Shown in pieces: positions 8,257 to 17,254 of a stretch of DNA of 64,000 bases. The first letter of the stretch is position 1. Each line of letters begins with the position of its first letter. The stretch is taken from NCBI GenBank assembly GCA_043770095.1, contig JAYVIR010000083.1, positions 1 to 64,000 on the forward strand. The letters run 5' to 3'. The notes under the pieces were generated by a model. The model was not told where the DNA came from and ran no database searches. It saw only the letters and a list, made by a program, of their open reading frames with translations. Source of the stretch: JBGSUZ01 sp043770095 (GTDB taxonomy: Bacteria; Bacillota; Clostridia; Peptostreptococcales; Acidaminobacteraceae). The position numbers and the translations under genes are program-made.

Positions 8257-8670
8257 ATGTTTACGCTTATTGCTGGTAAAGAAGGCTCTGGTAAAACAAA
8301 AACTCTTATTGAACTTGCAAACAGCAAAGTTAAAGCTTCAAGCGGTAGTGTTATCTTTATAAACGATGATAAAGGCCATATGTATGACCTGCATCATGAT
8401 CTTCGCTTTATCAATATGAAGGAAACGTCTGTCAAATCGCCAGATGAATTCTTCGGATTCTTATGCGGCCTTAGATCGAATAACTATGATATTCAAACCA
8501 TCTACATTGATGGTCTCACCAATGTTCTAAATGCAAGCGTTAATGACATTGGCAGTTTTGTTAAACGAGCGGAAGCATTTTCAACAGAGCATAGCATCGA
8601 TATTTTCTCAACCATTAACTGTGAATTAGATCATATTCCCGAGCAACTCAAACCTTATTTGGAAAAATAG
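8257..8670 (+). CDS. Small P-loop ATP-binding protein, clostridial type
   Basis: The 137-aa product begins MFTLIAGKEGSGKTKTLIE, so a Walker A motif lies at about residues 7-14. Later INDDKGHMYDL and TIYIDGLTNVL give a Walker B-like Asp. Small P-loop proteins of this make-up occur in Clostridia with no known function. ATG 8257 is preceded by GAAGGAGGAG at the right distance; an in-frame earlier start at 8218 lies upstream of that site. It is monocistronic: an intrinsic terminator follows within 80 bp. Confidence 0.75.
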   Translation: MFTLIAGKEGSGKTKTLIELANSKVKASSGSVIFINDDKGHMYDLHHDLRFINMKETSVKSPDEFFGFLCGLRSNNYDIQTIYIDGLTNVLNASVNDIGSFVKRAEAFSTEHSIDIFSTINCELDHIPEQLKPYLEK

Positions 8671-8703
8671 CGGCGCGTTTATAAAATAGAAAATTGAAAA
8701 CTG

Positions 8704-8749
8704 ACCCATCAACAGTACCCTTTTCCAATTGTTGATGGGTTTTATTTTG
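8704..8749 (+). terminator. Intrinsic terminator after the P-loop gene
   Basis: ACCCATCAACA (8704-8714) pairs with TGTTGATGGGT (8730-8740), followed by TTTATTTT. Confidence 0.85.
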
Positions 8750-8800
8750 CCCTAAATTATGCTACAATAAAACAAGTATTACAGACAATTTCATCAGATA

Positions 8801-8965
8801 CAAAGCAAGGTTCTGTTTTAGACAACAGATTAATAGGGAAGAAGGTTAAATGCCTTTGCAGCCCCCGCTACTGTATGGGAGTACGAAATTCTAAATGCCA
8901 CTGATTTATTTTGGGAAGGCAGAAGAGTAGGATGAGCCCCAAGCCAGGAGACCTGCCATGTTTTG
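8801..8965 (+). promoter_or_regulatory. Cobalamin riboswitch aptamer
   Basis: The conserved elements of the adenosylcobalamin aptamer occur in order: a TAATAGGGAA segment, TTTGCAGCCCCCGCTACTGT, AATGCCACTG, GGGAAGGC, then the B12 box AAGCCAGGAGACCTGCC at 8941-8957. CAAAGCA at 8801-8807 pairs with TGTTTTG at 8959-8965 to close P1. It precedes the terminator at 9026-9061 and the cbiC start, so bound cobalamin should cause early termination of the whole tetrapyrrole operon. A TACAAT at 8763-8768 is a possible -10 box. Confidence 0.95.
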
Positions 8966-9025
8966 AGCGTCATGTCAGCTTCGGTGGGAAGCGAACCAGT
9001 CCAACAATATACACGCAATTTTACA

Positions 9026-9061
9026 GACTTAACCCACCAAGGTTAGGTCTTTTTATTTTTT
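9026..9061 (+). terminator. Riboswitch expression-platform terminator
   Basis: GACTTAACC (9026-9034) pairs with GGTTAGGTC (9041-9049) over 9 bp with one G-U pair. It is followed by a T-rich run at 9050-9061. It lies between the aptamer and cbiC and is the likely regulated terminator. Confidence 0.85.
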
Positions 9062-9124
9062 GATTTAAATGTTAATCAGCAGAGCGTAAACCTTATAGAA
9101 CCCCAATTGAAAGTGGAGGACCTT

Positions 9125-9772
9125 ATGAACTATATCAAAGATCCAAACGAAATTGAAAGACTCAGCTTTGAAATGATTGACGAAATTGTAAACGGAGATC
9201 ACGGTGGCTACCCATCTGAACATAAGCTATATCAAGCGATTCTAAGACGGGTGATTCATACGTCAGCAGATTTTGACTACATCAAAAATCTGTATTTTTC
9301 AGCAGACGTACTCGCTAAATTGGAAGGCGCATTCGATGAGCCACTCACCATTTACACGGACACGAACATGGCGCTCAGCGGCATCAACAAAGTGGCGCTT
9401 AAGTCTCTAAATGCAGAGGTCAAATGCTATGTGGCGGAGGAACTCACGGCGCAAATGGCGAAGGAAAGAAACATGACACGTTCTATGGCAGCGGTTTTAA
9501 GAGCGGTCGAGGAGCCTGGGAAAAAAATGTTCGTCTTTGGAAATGCCCCAACGGCACTCTTCCAAACGATGGAGTGCTACGCGGCCATCAAAGAGCAAGT
9601 GGTTGCCATTGTCGGCGTACCCGTCGGATTTGTCGGTGCCGCTGAGTCTAAGGAAGCGCTTAAAGACTCTGGCATTACAGGCATTTCAGCACTTGGCAGA
9701 AAAGGCGGCAGCAACGTGGCGGCGGCGATTGTCAATGCAGTGCTCTATCACAAATTGAAAAAATACGAGTAG
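9125..9772 (+). CDS. cbiC: Precorrin-8X / cobalt-precorrin-8 methylmutase
   Basis: The 215-aa protein catalyses the methyl shift from C-11 to C-12 that gives cobyrinate. The VIHTSADFDY segment carries the histidine expected to protonate the ring. ALSGINKVAL, FGNAPTALF and VGVPVGFVGAAESKEAL are family hallmarks. ATG 9125 follows GTGGAGGA at a good distance; TTG 9107 is less likely. It is the first gene after the riboswitch, and cbiD follows after 10 nt. Confidence 0.95.
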   Translation: MNYIKDPNEIERLSFEMIDEIVNGDHGGYPSEHKLYQAILRRVIHTSADFDYIKNLYFSADVLAKLEGAFDEPLTIYTDTNMALSGINKVALKSLNAEVKCYVAEELTAQMAKERNMTRSMAAVLRAVEEPGKKMFVFGNAPTALFQTMECYAAIKEQVVAIVGVPVGFVGAAESKEALKDSGITGISALGRKGGSNVAAAIVNAVLYHKLKKYE

Positions 9773-9782
9773 GTGAAGTCAG

Positions 9783-10937
9783 TTGGAATCCTATGTCTTT
9801 ATAGATGGCAAAAAATATCGGCGTGGCTATACCACAGGCACGACGGCGACAGCGGCGGCAATGGCTGCAGCACTTTGGGCTCTAGGCGATGATGCCTCTC
9901 ATCATATGTCCGTGAAACTGCCTGGGGGACAAATTTTAGAAATTCCCGTCAATTATGCCCCAGAAATGGGAACGGCAAGTGCCATTAAAGACGGCGGAGA
10001 CGATATCGATCAGACCAACGGGCTTGAAATCGTGGCAAAAGTCACATTGAAAAACCGCTGTAAAACTATTAGCGAAGAGACGCCTGATCACAATAATGAG
10101 GATTCGCAAATCACCATAATCGGCGGCATCGGCGTAGGTCGCGTCACCAAGGCAGGGCTTCAAGTGCCCATCGGAGATGCGGCGATCAACCCCGTTCCCC
10201 TCAAAATGATTGAAGAAAACGTAAGGGCGCTGCTCGGATCAGAACTGGGCGCAACCATTGAAATATCTGTTCCAAAAGGAGAACTCGCAGCCATTAAAAC
10301 GTTTAATCCGAAGCTAGGCATTGTCGGCGGCATTTCCATTATTGGGACAACGGGCATTGTAGAACCCATGAGCGAAGAAGCTTGGAAGAAGTCTTTGGAC
10401 ATCGAACTTAGACAGCTTAAGCTTTTGGGCAGTAAACGTGTGGTGCTCGTTCCTGGAAATCACGGCGAGAAATTTGCAGTGAAGCATTTAGGCGTAGCGC
10501 CTGAGGTGGTCGTCACCATGAGCAATTTTGTGGGCTACATGCTCATGTCTGCGGTCAATGAAGGGTTTAAAGAAGCGTATTTGGTCGGACATATTGGCAA
10601 GCTGATCAAAGTGGCAGGCGGCATTTTTCATACGCACAGTCGGGTGGCGGACGGACGGGCGGATTTGCTCTGTTCTTATTTGGCAAAAGTGAGAGCACCG
10701 TATGAGCTGATAGAAGCGGTGCGAGTCACCAATACGACAGACGAAGCGGTTGAGGTTATTTTCGAGGCGGGCTATGAACATGTCTTTGAAGTGCTTGCAA
10801 AAGCGGCGGCTCAGAGGGCGACGGAGCATACTTACGGCGAATTAAAGACGGAAGTTTGTCTCTACGACATGAAAGGGCGCATGCTTGGCGCTTCGGTGCC
10901 AATAGAAGAAATTCAAGCCAAGTTTAGCAACCTATAA
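9783..10937 (+). CDS. cbiD: Cobalt-precorrin-5B C1-methyltransferase
   Basis: This 384-aa CbiD acts only in the anaerobic pathway, methylating C-1 of cobalt-precorrin-5B with SAM. RRGYTTGTTATAAAMAA near the N-terminus and VPGNHGEKFA and VGHIGKLIKVAGGIFHTHSR further on are typical. The only sensible start is TTG 9783, with GTAGGTGAAG just upstream. Its presence with CbiG fixes the route as early-cobalt-insertion, oxygen-independent. A 45-nt gap separates it from cbiE. Confidence 0.95.
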   Translation: MESYVFIDGKKYRRGYTTGTTATAAAMAAALWALGDDASHHMSVKLPGGQILEIPVNYAPEMGTASAIKDGGDDIDQTNGLEIVAKVTLKNRCKTISEETPDHNNEDSQITIIGGIGVGRVTKAGLQVPIGDAAINPVPLKMIEENVRALLGSELGATIEISVPKGELAAIKTFNPKLGIVGGISIIGTTGIVEPMSEEAWKKSLDIELRQLKLLGSKRVVLVPGNHGEKFAVKHLGVAPEVVVTMSNFVGYMLMSAVNEGFKEAYLVGHIGKLIKVAGGIFHTHSRVADGRADLLCSYLAKVRAPYELIEAVRVTNTTDEAVEVIFEAGYEHVFEVLAKAAAQRATEHTYGELKTEVCLYDMKGRMLGASVPIEEIQAKFSNL

Positions 10938-10982
10938 TAAATTGAAGTAAAGATTCAACTGATACAAAAAGGAGGGATCTGC

Positions 10983-11654
10983 ATGATCATTAGAGTTGTA
11001 GGCATTGGGCCTGCCGGTAGTCACTGGATGACGGCTGAGGCAAAGGAAGCGCTTCAGTGGGCGCAGTTCATCATCGGCACAGAGAGGCAACTTGAATGCG
11101 TTAAAGGGTTAATTGACCTTTCACAAAAAACATATGCTTATGAAAGCCTAACGAGAGATATGACTGAGAAAATAGATGCGTTTATAGAGTCTGAAGTTAA
11201 GACTTCTGAAAATCCAAAAGGTAATTTTACCAAGTGGGGCCTTGGCGTTGTGGTGCTTGCCAGTGGCGATCCGAGTTTGTACGGCATTGGGAAGTATTTG
11301 ATCAACCGATACGGGCAGGAAATGGTAACGATAACAGCGGGCATTAGCTCGGTGCAGTATTTATTTGCCGCAGTGGGACAGGACATGAATGACGTGTATA
11401 TTACCAGTTGCCACGGTAGAGAAGTCAATTTTGACAGGGTTTTTGCAATGCCAAAGACAGCGCTTCTAACCGATGAAAAAATTGGCCCCTATCAAATTGC
11501 CGCTGAAGCGATTAAGAGAGGTCTTGACCCTAAAATGATCATTGGCGAATCGCTCGGATATGAAAATGAACATTATGAAATGTATACGGCGACGAGCGTT
11601 ACGAACCGCGCCTACGCCATGAACGTGGTCATTGTGATCAACGAAGAAGCGTAA
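10983..11654 (+). CDS. cbiE: Precorrin-6Y C5,15-methyltransferase, CbiE subunit
   Basis: The 223-aa protein is of the tetrapyrrole methylase fold. It has the opening GIGPAG loop, the LASGDPSLYGIG motif of the SAM site, and ITAGISSVQYLFA. It methylates C-5 of cobalt-precorrin-7; the partner CbiT follows as a separate gene, whereas some species fuse the two. ATG 10983 is preceded by AAGGAGGGATCTGC. The spacing (75 nt to cbiT) contains no terminator. Confidence 0.95.
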   Translation: MIIRVVGIGPAGSHWMTAEAKEALQWAQFIIGTERQLECVKGLIDLSQKTYAYESLTRDMTEKIDAFIESEVKTSENPKGNFTKWGLGVVVLASGDPSLYGIGKYLINRYGQEMVTITAGISSVQYLFAAVGQDMNDVYITSCHGREVNFDRVFAMPKTALLTDEKIGPYQIAAEAIKRGLDPKMIIGESLGYENEHYEMYTATSVTNRAYAMNVVIVINEEA

Positions 11655-11729
11655 GCGGCTGTAAATTCGCTAAATAATGAATCGCAAAATATCCCATCAA
11701 AAAAAACACAAAAGGAGGCTTCCAAACCA

Positions 11730-12308
11730 ATGAGAGATGAAGAAATGATTCGCGGCAACATTCCCATGAGCAAAATGGAAGTCCGAGCGACTTCGCTTGC
11801 CTTTTTAGATTTATATACTGCCAAATCCCTTCTCGATATTGGCGCAGGGACTGGCTCTGTTGGCATTGAAGCCGCAAGGCGACACCCGCATTTAAAAGTC
11901 ACTGCCATCGAGCGTGTGTCGGAGGGCGTTGAACTGATTAAGGCCAATGCGGCGCAGTTTGGCGTAACAGTGAATACAGTCGAAGCGCTTGCGCCGTGCG
12001 ACTTAGGAGACGAAACCTTTGACCGTGTGTTTATCGGCGGGACTGGCAAGCAGTTAAACCCTATTTTGGATTGGCTCAAAGAGAAACATTTAGAAGACGG
12101 TGGCATTATCGTCGTGAATACCATCGCCATAGAGAGCCTTGGAGAAACTTTAAAGGCATTAGAAACGTCAGGTTTTTCGGAAATTGAAGGCTCAATGATT
12201 CAGGCGTCTCGTCTGGACAATTTGGGTCAGTATCACTATTTTAAGCCACTCAACCCCTGTTATGTGATTAAAGCAATGTGGAGGAAATCAGCATGTCAAA
12301 GTTTGTAG
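11730..12308 (+). CDS. cbiT: Cobalt-precorrin-6B C15-methyltransferase (decarboxylating)
   Basis: The 192-aa class I SAM methyltransferase has motif I LLDIGAGTGSVGIEAA and an IPMSKMEVRA segment near the N-terminus. It methylates C-15 and removes the C-12 acetate carboxyl group. ATG 11730 has AAAGGAGG upstream. The gene overlaps cbiL by 16 nt, which implies translational coupling. Confidence 0.95.
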   Translation: MRDEEMIRGNIPMSKMEVRATSLAFLDLYTAKSLLDIGAGTGSVGIEAARRHPHLKVTAIERVSEGVELIKANAAQFGVTVNTVEALAPCDLGDETFDRVFIGGTGKQLNPILDWLKEKHLEDGGIIVVNTIAIESLGETLKALETSGFSEIEGSMIQASRLDNLGQYHYFKPLNPCYVIKAMWRKSACQSL

Positions 12309-12988
12309 GTATCGGCGTTGGACCAGGAGATCCGGATCTTCTTACCGTTAAAGCGGTTGAACAATTTAAAAGTTTGGACATTTTACTCGTGCCAGAAAGC
12401 AAGAAAAATGCAAAGAGCGAGGCGCACCAAATCGTTTCCAAATACCTGCCTGAGGACTTGGAAATTGTGGGCAGACATTTCCCAATGATACTGGACAAAG
12501 AAGCCATGCTTTTGGAAGTCAAAGCAATCGCTTTAGAGGTCATTGAGTGGGTTAAGGCTGGAAAGACTGTTGGCTTTGTTACTTTAGGCGACCCAATGCT
12601 CTACAGTACCTATATTTATTTGCTTAAATTCATCAGCGAAGGCGTAACGGTCGAAACGATTCCAGGGATTTCTTCTTATACCGCAATTGCTTCGGGTATG
12701 AGCAGACCGCTCGTAGAAGGCGACGACCCTCTCATTATCTACCCATGCACGGCGGATATGGGAGCGCTTCGGACAGTACTGGAAACTTATGATTCCATCG
12801 TTTTAATGAAGGTTTATAAGAGTTTCGAAGCGGTTGTCAGCATGATGAAAGAACTCAATTTACTAGACAAAGCGGTGGCGGTCAGCAACTATGGCAAGCC
12901 TGAGCAATTTATTCATAAAAATTTGGCAGATACAGACCCAAGCGAAGTCAGTTACTTTACAACAGTCCTGATCAATAAGAGGTGGTAA
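12293..12988 (+). CDS. cbiL: Cobalt-factor II / precorrin-2 C20-methyltransferase
   Basis: The 231-aa tetrapyrrole methylase has an N-terminal GIGVGPGDPDLLTVKA, TLGDPMLYSTY at the SAM site, and IPGISSYTAIAS. It performs the C-20 methylation that enters the cobalamin-specific branch. I chose ATG 12293 because GTGGAGGAAATC lies just upstream, inside the end of cbiT. The next gene starts 1 nt after its stop. Confidence 0.95.
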   Translation: MSKFVGIGVGPGDPDLLTVKAVEQFKSLDILLVPESKKNAKSEAHQIVSKYLPEDLEIVGRHFPMILDKEAMLLEVKAIALEVIEWVKAGKTVGFVTLGDPMLYSTYIYLLKFISEGVTVETIPGISSYTAIASGMSRPLVEGDDPLIIYPCTADMGALRTVLETYDSIVLMKVYKSFEAVVSMMKELNLLDKAVAVSNYGKPEQFIHKNLADTDPSEVSYFTTVLINKRW

Positions 12989-12989
12989 G

Positions 12990-13748
12990 ATGAAAGTTAT
13001 ATTTGTGGGCGCAGGTCCAGGCAATCCAGAACTCATCACGTTAAAAGGCTATAAAGCGTTGCAAAATGCGGACATCGTTATCTATGCCGGTTCTCTGGTC
13101 AACCCAGAACTGCTCAAGTATTGTCAGGAGAGCTGCGAAATTTTTGACAGCGCCGTGATGGATTTAGGCGAAATTGTAGACGTTTGTGAAGCGGGCGTTA
13201 AGGCGGGCAAAACCGTGGTCAGACTGCAAACGGGCGACTATTCGATTTACGGTTCGTTAAGAGAGCAAGTCGAAGAATTCCACAAGCGACAAATTCCTTA
13301 CGAGCTCATTCCGGGGGTCAGCAGTTTCCTAGGTGCGGCGTCGGCAATCGGCTGCGAATACACGGTGCCTGAAATTTCTCAAAGCGTGATTATTACGAGA
13401 AAAGAAGGCAGAACGCCTGTGCCTGTGAGAGAGTCTTTAAAATCATTTGCGGCGCACCAAACGTCAATGGTCATTTTCCTTTCATCGACCTTCGTGTCTG
13501 AAGTGTGCGACGAGCTCATTGAAGGCGGTTACCCAGTGACAACGCCTGCGGCGATCGTTTATAAGGCGACTTGGCCAGACGAAAAAATTCTTCGTGGCAC
13601 GCTCAGCAATTTGCCTGAACTGGCGGCAGCTGAGGGCATTTCAAAAATGTCGCTCATCATGGTGGGAGAGTTCCTCGGGGACACTTTTAACTATTCAAAA
13701 CTTTATGATAAGGCGTTTGCGCATGAATTCAGAGACGCAAAAGCGTAG
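12990..13748 (+). CDS. cbiF: Cobalt-precorrin-4 C11-methyltransferase
   Basis: The 252-aa tetrapyrrole methylase has FVGAGPGNPELITLKG at the start, the characteristic YAGSLVNPELL, LQTGDYSIYGS and IPGVSSFLGAASA, and a C-terminal KMSLIMVGEF. It methylates C-11. ATG 12990 directly follows the cbiL stop, with AGAGGTGG upstream. Its 3' end overlaps cbiG by 26 nt. Confidence 0.95.
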   Translation: MKVIFVGAGPGNPELITLKGYKALQNADIVIYAGSLVNPELLKYCQESCEIFDSAVMDLGEIVDVCEAGVKAGKTVVRLQTGDYSIYGSLREQVEEFHKRQIPYELIPGVSSFLGAASAIGCEYTVPEISQSVIITRKEGRTPVPVRESLKSFAAHQTSMVIFLSSTFVSEVCDELIEGGYPVTTPAAIVYKATWPDEKILRGTLSNLPELAAAEGISKMSLIMVGEFLGDTFNYSKLYDKAFAHEFRDAKA

Positions 13749-14910
13749 CAATAGGTTTGACGGGAATACGTCAAACACCGTTTTCAAAGGGCTCATTTTG
13801 TCCTTGACGCCAGGCGGCGACCTTCTTGGAAAGCGGCTTTTAGAGAGTCAATCTGAGAACAGCCCGTTCGAGAATTGGCAGCATTTTGATGCGGCTAAAA
13901 TGAAGCAGCTCGGCGGTACTTACTCGGTGGCTGCGGCTCAGTTTGCCCAAGTAGAAGCCATTGTTTTCATTGGTGCGACTGGGATTGCGGTGAGAGCCAT
14001 TGCACCGCATTTAAAAGGCAAATTTGTCGATCCGGCAGTCCTTGTCATCGACGAAAGAGGTCGGTTTGTGATCAGCCTGTTGTCAGGACATGCAGGCGGC
14101 GCAAATCTGCTTGCGACAGACTTGGCTGAGGCAATTGGCGCACTAGCGGTCATTACGACGGCGACGGATGTGAACGAAAAAGCCAGTTTGGATTTGATTT
14201 TAAAAGCCTTGGCGTGTCCGCTTGAACCTAACCGAGATTTGTGCGTGCAGGCCAATCAACAGCTGGTTTCTGGCAAGGAGATTGGCCTTTATGTCGACCC
14301 GTCTTATCTGACAAGTGAAGCGGTTCAAACTCGACTGACGGGGTTAGTTCAAAGTGGCGCAAACTTCTGCGCTTGCGACTTGAAAAAAACTTCAGAAGAA
14401 GGTTCAAGCAATTGGAACCACTTCCTTACGCAAAGTAAAAACACCTTAAAAATATACATCGGCTTTAGCGCCAGCAAAATAAATCAGATACAAGCATTAG
14501 AAAATGGACATGTGGTCATTCCAAAGGCGTTTGTGCTTGGAACGGGCTCAAGACGGGGCGTTGAAACGGCGCTCTATCAAGAATGCTTGAAGGAATTTTT
14601 GTCAGCAAACGACGCTCACCCAAATGCCATCAAGCAGCTTGTCAGCGTAGACCTTAAGTCAGACGAGCAGTGCATGATTGAAACGGCAAGGCTGTATGAC
14701 TGGGAAACACATTTCTACTCAGTGGCAGCACTAAAAACAGTGGATCAACAATTTCCTGCTTCTGAGACGGTGCTAAAAGCACTGGGACTCAGGGCGGTTT
14801 CAGGGCCGGCAGCAATGCTTGCGGCAGGATTAACACAAAAAGAAGCGCTGGAAAGCGACACTTACAAATCTGGCGGCTGTACGTTTACTTTAGGGAGGAT
14901 CAACAAATGA
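13723..14910 (+). CDS. cbiG: Cobalt-precorrin-5A hydrolase
   Basis: This 395-aa CbiG opens the delta-lactone of cobalt-precorrin-5A, releasing acetaldehyde. The N-terminal and central part contain VFIGATGIAVRAIAPHL, LLSGHAGGANLLA and VITTATDVN. The C-terminal CobE-like part has LGTGSRRGVETAL and KSGGCTFTLGRI. ATG 13723 lies within the end of cbiF; the frame is open further upstream, but that part would lie inside cbiF. It shares ATGA with cbiH. Confidence 0.93.
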   Translation: MNSETQKRSNRFDGNTSNTVFKGLILSLTPGGDLLGKRLLESQSENSPFENWQHFDAAKMKQLGGTYSVAAAQFAQVEAIVFIGATGIAVRAIAPHLKGKFVDPAVLVIDERGRFVISLLSGHAGGANLLATDLAEAIGALAVITTATDVNEKASLDLILKALACPLEPNRDLCVQANQQLVSGKEIGLYVDPSYLTSEAVQTRLTGLVQSGANFCACDLKKTSEEGSSNWNHFLTQSKNTLKIYIGFSASKINQIQALENGHVVIPKAFVLGTGSRRGVETALYQECLKEFLSANDAHPNAIKQLVSVDLKSDEQCMIETARLYDWETHFYSVAALKTVDQQFPASETVLKALGLRAVSGPAAMLAAGLTQKEALESDTYKSGGCTFTLGRINK

Positions 14911-15623
14911 TCAGTGTTATCGGTATTGGACCAGGCGGCAAGCAAGGCATGACGCTTCAAGCGATTGCAGCCATTGAAAAAGCAGAAGTGATTGTCGGTT
15001 ACACGACTTACATCCGTTTGATAGAAGATTTGATCAAAGACAAGCATGTTGTGGTCAACGGCATGAGAGCAGAGGTTGAGCGCTGTCAAGAAGCGATCGA
15101 CATTGCAAGAACGGGCAAACATGTGGCCGTGATTTCAAGTGGCGATGCGGGCGTTTATGGCATGGCAGGACTCGTTTATGAATTGTCAAATGGTAAGGAT
15201 GACATTGAGGTCATTGCGGGCGTAACGGCGTCTTCTGCGGCGGCGGCCATTTTGGGTGCACCGCTTATGCACGATTTTTGCAACATCAGTCTCAGCGACT
15301 TGATGACGCCATTTGATAAAATTATGAAGCGCATAGAGGCTTCTGCATCGGCTGACTTCGTTATATGTCTTTACAATCCTAGAAGCAAAGGACGTAAAGA
15401 CCATTTGAAAAACGCTTTGGAGATTATTGGACGCATTCAAGGACTTGACGTGCCAGTCGGTCTAGTCAAAGATGCGGGCAGAGATGGAGAAACGGTGAAA
15501 TATACGACCATTGGCACTTTAGACGAAAACTTGGTGGACATGACGACCGTTGTGGTGATTGGCAACAGCCAAACGCGCATGATTGCCGGAAAAATGATCA
15601 CGCCAAGAGGCTACGCACTGTGA
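14907..15623 (+). CDS. cbiH: Cobalt-factor III / precorrin-3B C17-methyltransferase
   Basis: The 238-aa tetrapyrrole methylase carries out ring contraction and C-17 methylation. GIGPGGKQGMT, VISSGDAGVYGMAGLV, VIAGVTASSAAAA and the FVICLYNPRSKGR segment are typical of CbiH. ATG 14907 overlaps the cbiG stop (ATGA), with GGGAGG upstream. No extra C-terminal domain is present. Confidence 0.95.
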   Translation: MISVIGIGPGGKQGMTLQAIAAIEKAEVIVGYTTYIRLIEDLIKDKHVVVNGMRAEVERCQEAIDIARTGKHVAVISSGDAGVYGMAGLVYELSNGKDDIEVIAGVTASSAAAAILGAPLMHDFCNISLSDLMTPFDKIMKRIEASASADFVICLYNPRSKGRKDHLKNALEIIGRIQGLDVPVGLVKDAGRDGETVKYTTIGTLDENLVDMTTVVVIGNSQTRMIAGKMITPRGYAL

Positions 15624-16399
15624 TTTACCTCATTGGTGGCACGCATGACGGCAGAAAAATAGCGCAGTGGCTAAATGAAATGGGCGCACCTTATTTTATG
15701 TCTGTGGCGACTGAACTTGGACGAACGACCTATCAAGATGTTGCAAAGCACTTGGTTGTTGCGAGGCTAAACGAGGCCGAAATGGGCACGCTTATGCTTG
15801 AAAAAGGGGTTAATTGGGTCATTGACGCCAGTCATCCGCATGCGGTAGAAGTGAGTCAGACTGCCATCAATACTTGCAAGGCGCACCACATTAGATACAC
15901 ACGGTGGCTTCGGGAAGAAATTGCTTTTAAGTCGGATCAAGTCACACTTTTTGATCATTTTGAAGAGGCTTTTAAGGCGGTTTCTGAAATGACGGGAAGG
16001 GTTCTCGTGACGGGTAGCAAAGAACTCGAAAAAGCGGCCATTTATCTAGACAAAACACGCATTGTGGCACGGATTGTCCCTAACGGAGAATCGATTGCCA
16101 TATGCGAAAAACTTGGTTTGGACGCAGGTCAAGTGATTGGATTAAAAGGGCCTTTTACAGAAGAAATGAATCAATTGATTTTTAAGCAGTGGCAAATAGC
16201 ACATATTGTTTTTAAAGAAAGTGGTGTTGGAAGCGGCTTTGAAGAAAAAATTAAAGCGGCTGTTGCCTGTGGCGTGAACCCTATTGTGGTTCGAATGCCA
16301 AGGCTGAGTTATCCTGAGTGTGCTGAGACGCTTGAGGCACTTGAGATAATCTTAAGTTGTACAATTAGAGCGCTTTGCACAACGCTTTCATTAAGGTAA
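15620..16399 (+). CDS. cbiJ: Cobalt-precorrin-6A reductase
   Basis: The 259-aa protein is of the CbiJ/CobK family, which reduces the macrocycle with NAD(P)H. The N-terminal YLIGGTHDGRKIAQ nucleotide-binding loop, WVIDASHPHAVEVS, RYTRWLRE, RVLVTGSKELE and VFKESGVGSGFEEKI are family signatures. It starts at GTG 15620, overlapping the cbiH stop (GTGA). The last about 20 residues (SCTIRALCTTLSLR) are unusual and may be an extension. An intrinsic terminator-like hairpin begins at its stop codon. Confidence 0.93.
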   Translation: MIYLIGGTHDGRKIAQWLNEMGAPYFMSVATELGRTTYQDVAKHLVVARLNEAEMGTLMLEKGVNWVIDASHPHAVEVSQTAINTCKAHHIRYTRWLREEIAFKSDQVTLFDHFEEAFKAVSEMTGRVLVTGSKELEKAAIYLDKTRIVARIVPNGESIAICEKLGLDAGQVIGLKGPFTEEMNQLIFKQWQIAHIVFKESGVGSGFEEKIKAAVACGVNPIVVRMPRLSYPECAETLEALEIILSCTIRALCTTLSLR

Positions 16400-16432
16400 T
16401 AAGTTGAATCTTTAATTCAACTTATATTTTTG
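16399..16432 (+). terminator. Terminator-like hairpin between cbiJ and cbiM
   Basis: ATAAGTTGAAT (16399-16409) pairs perfectly with ATTCAACTTAT (16415-16425) and is followed by ATTTTT. It overlaps the cbiJ stop codon. No separate promoter or aptamer is evident after it, so it may give partial termination that lowers expression of the transporter and hem genes relative to the cbi genes. Confidence 0.7.
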
Positions 16433-16465
16433 CTCAAGTGCAGTGAATCGGAGGTGTGGTATCGG

Positions 16466-17254
16466 ATGAAACGAATGGTTAATCAAATTAAAAACGCACT
16501 AAAAAAAGATAAAAAATCAACGCAAAAAGAGCGGGCTAATTTTGGCCTTTTGGTGCTCGGGCTGCTATTGGTTGCCGCGCCAAGCGCTGCCAGTGCCATG
16601 CACATCATGGAAGGCTATTTGCCTAAAGGTTGGGCGTTCTTCTGGTTTGCGGTGTTCATTCCCTTCTTTGTCTTGGGGCTTAGAAAACTCAATGGGCTAA
16701 TGACAAAGGGAAAGGACATCAAACTGCTCCTCGGATTGGTGGCGGCGTTTACGTTTTGCCTTTCGGCGCTAAAAATACCGTCTGTGGTGGGGAGCTGTTC
16801 TCATCCAACGGGTGTAGGTCTTGGAACCATTTTGTTTGGGCCACTTCCGATGGTGGTCGTGGGCACGGTGGTACTTCTGCTTCAAGCGCTGCTTCTGGCG
16901 CACGGCGGACTGACGACTTTAGGGGCTAACGGCTTTTCAATGGCGGTTGCAGGGCCTTTTGCCACTTACGGCATTTATAAACTGCTCACAACTTTGAAGG
17001 TCAACAAGAAATGGGCTATTTTCTTCGGTGCTTTTCTAGGAGATTTAGTGACCTACGGCGTGACTTCTATCCAACTGGGATTGGCGTTTCCCGAAACTGG
17101 AGGGTTCGTCATATCCATTATTAAATACTTGGGAATCTTCATGTTTACCCAGCTTCCCATTGCAATCGGCGAAGGCATTTTAACGGTGCTCGTCTATAAT
17201 TGGATTGTTGAGAACAAAGATCAACTCCAAATTGACAAGGAGATGATGTTGTAA
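16466..17254 (+). CDS. cbiM: Cobalt ECF transporter, S-component CbiM
   Basis: The 262-aa membrane protein binds Co(II) and is the substrate component of the cobalt transporter. A basic N-terminus and a hydrophobic segment ending SAASA look like a cleavable signal sequence. Cleavage would expose MHIMEGYLP, whose N-terminal Met-His motif coordinates the metal. Several more membrane helices and the conserved SVVGSCSHPTGVGLG follow. I chose ATG 16466 because CGGAGGTGTGG precedes it; TTG 16430 would begin inside the upstream hairpin tail. CbiN follows directly. Confidence 0.93.
   Translation: MKRMVNQIKNALKKDKKSTQKERANFGLLVLGLLLVAAPSAASAMHIMEGYLPKGWAFFWFAVFIPFFVLGLRKLNGLMTKGKDIKLLLGLVAAFTFCLSALKIPSVVGSCSHPTGVGLGTILFGPLPMVVVGTVVLLLQALLLAHGGLTTLGANGFSMAVAGPFATYGIYKLLTTLKVNKKWAIFFGAFLGDLVTYGVTSIQLGLAFPETGGFVISIIKYLGIFMFTQLPIAIGEGILTVLVYNWIVENKDQLQIDKEMML

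Noticed and set aside
8830..9018. Minus-strand 62-aa frame
   Set aside because: Lies within the cobalamin riboswitch; the conservation there is RNA structure, not coding.
13594..13722. N-terminal extension of CbiG
   Set aside because: The upstream open frame lies inside cbiF and encodes sequence unlike CbiG; ATG 13723 is sufficient.
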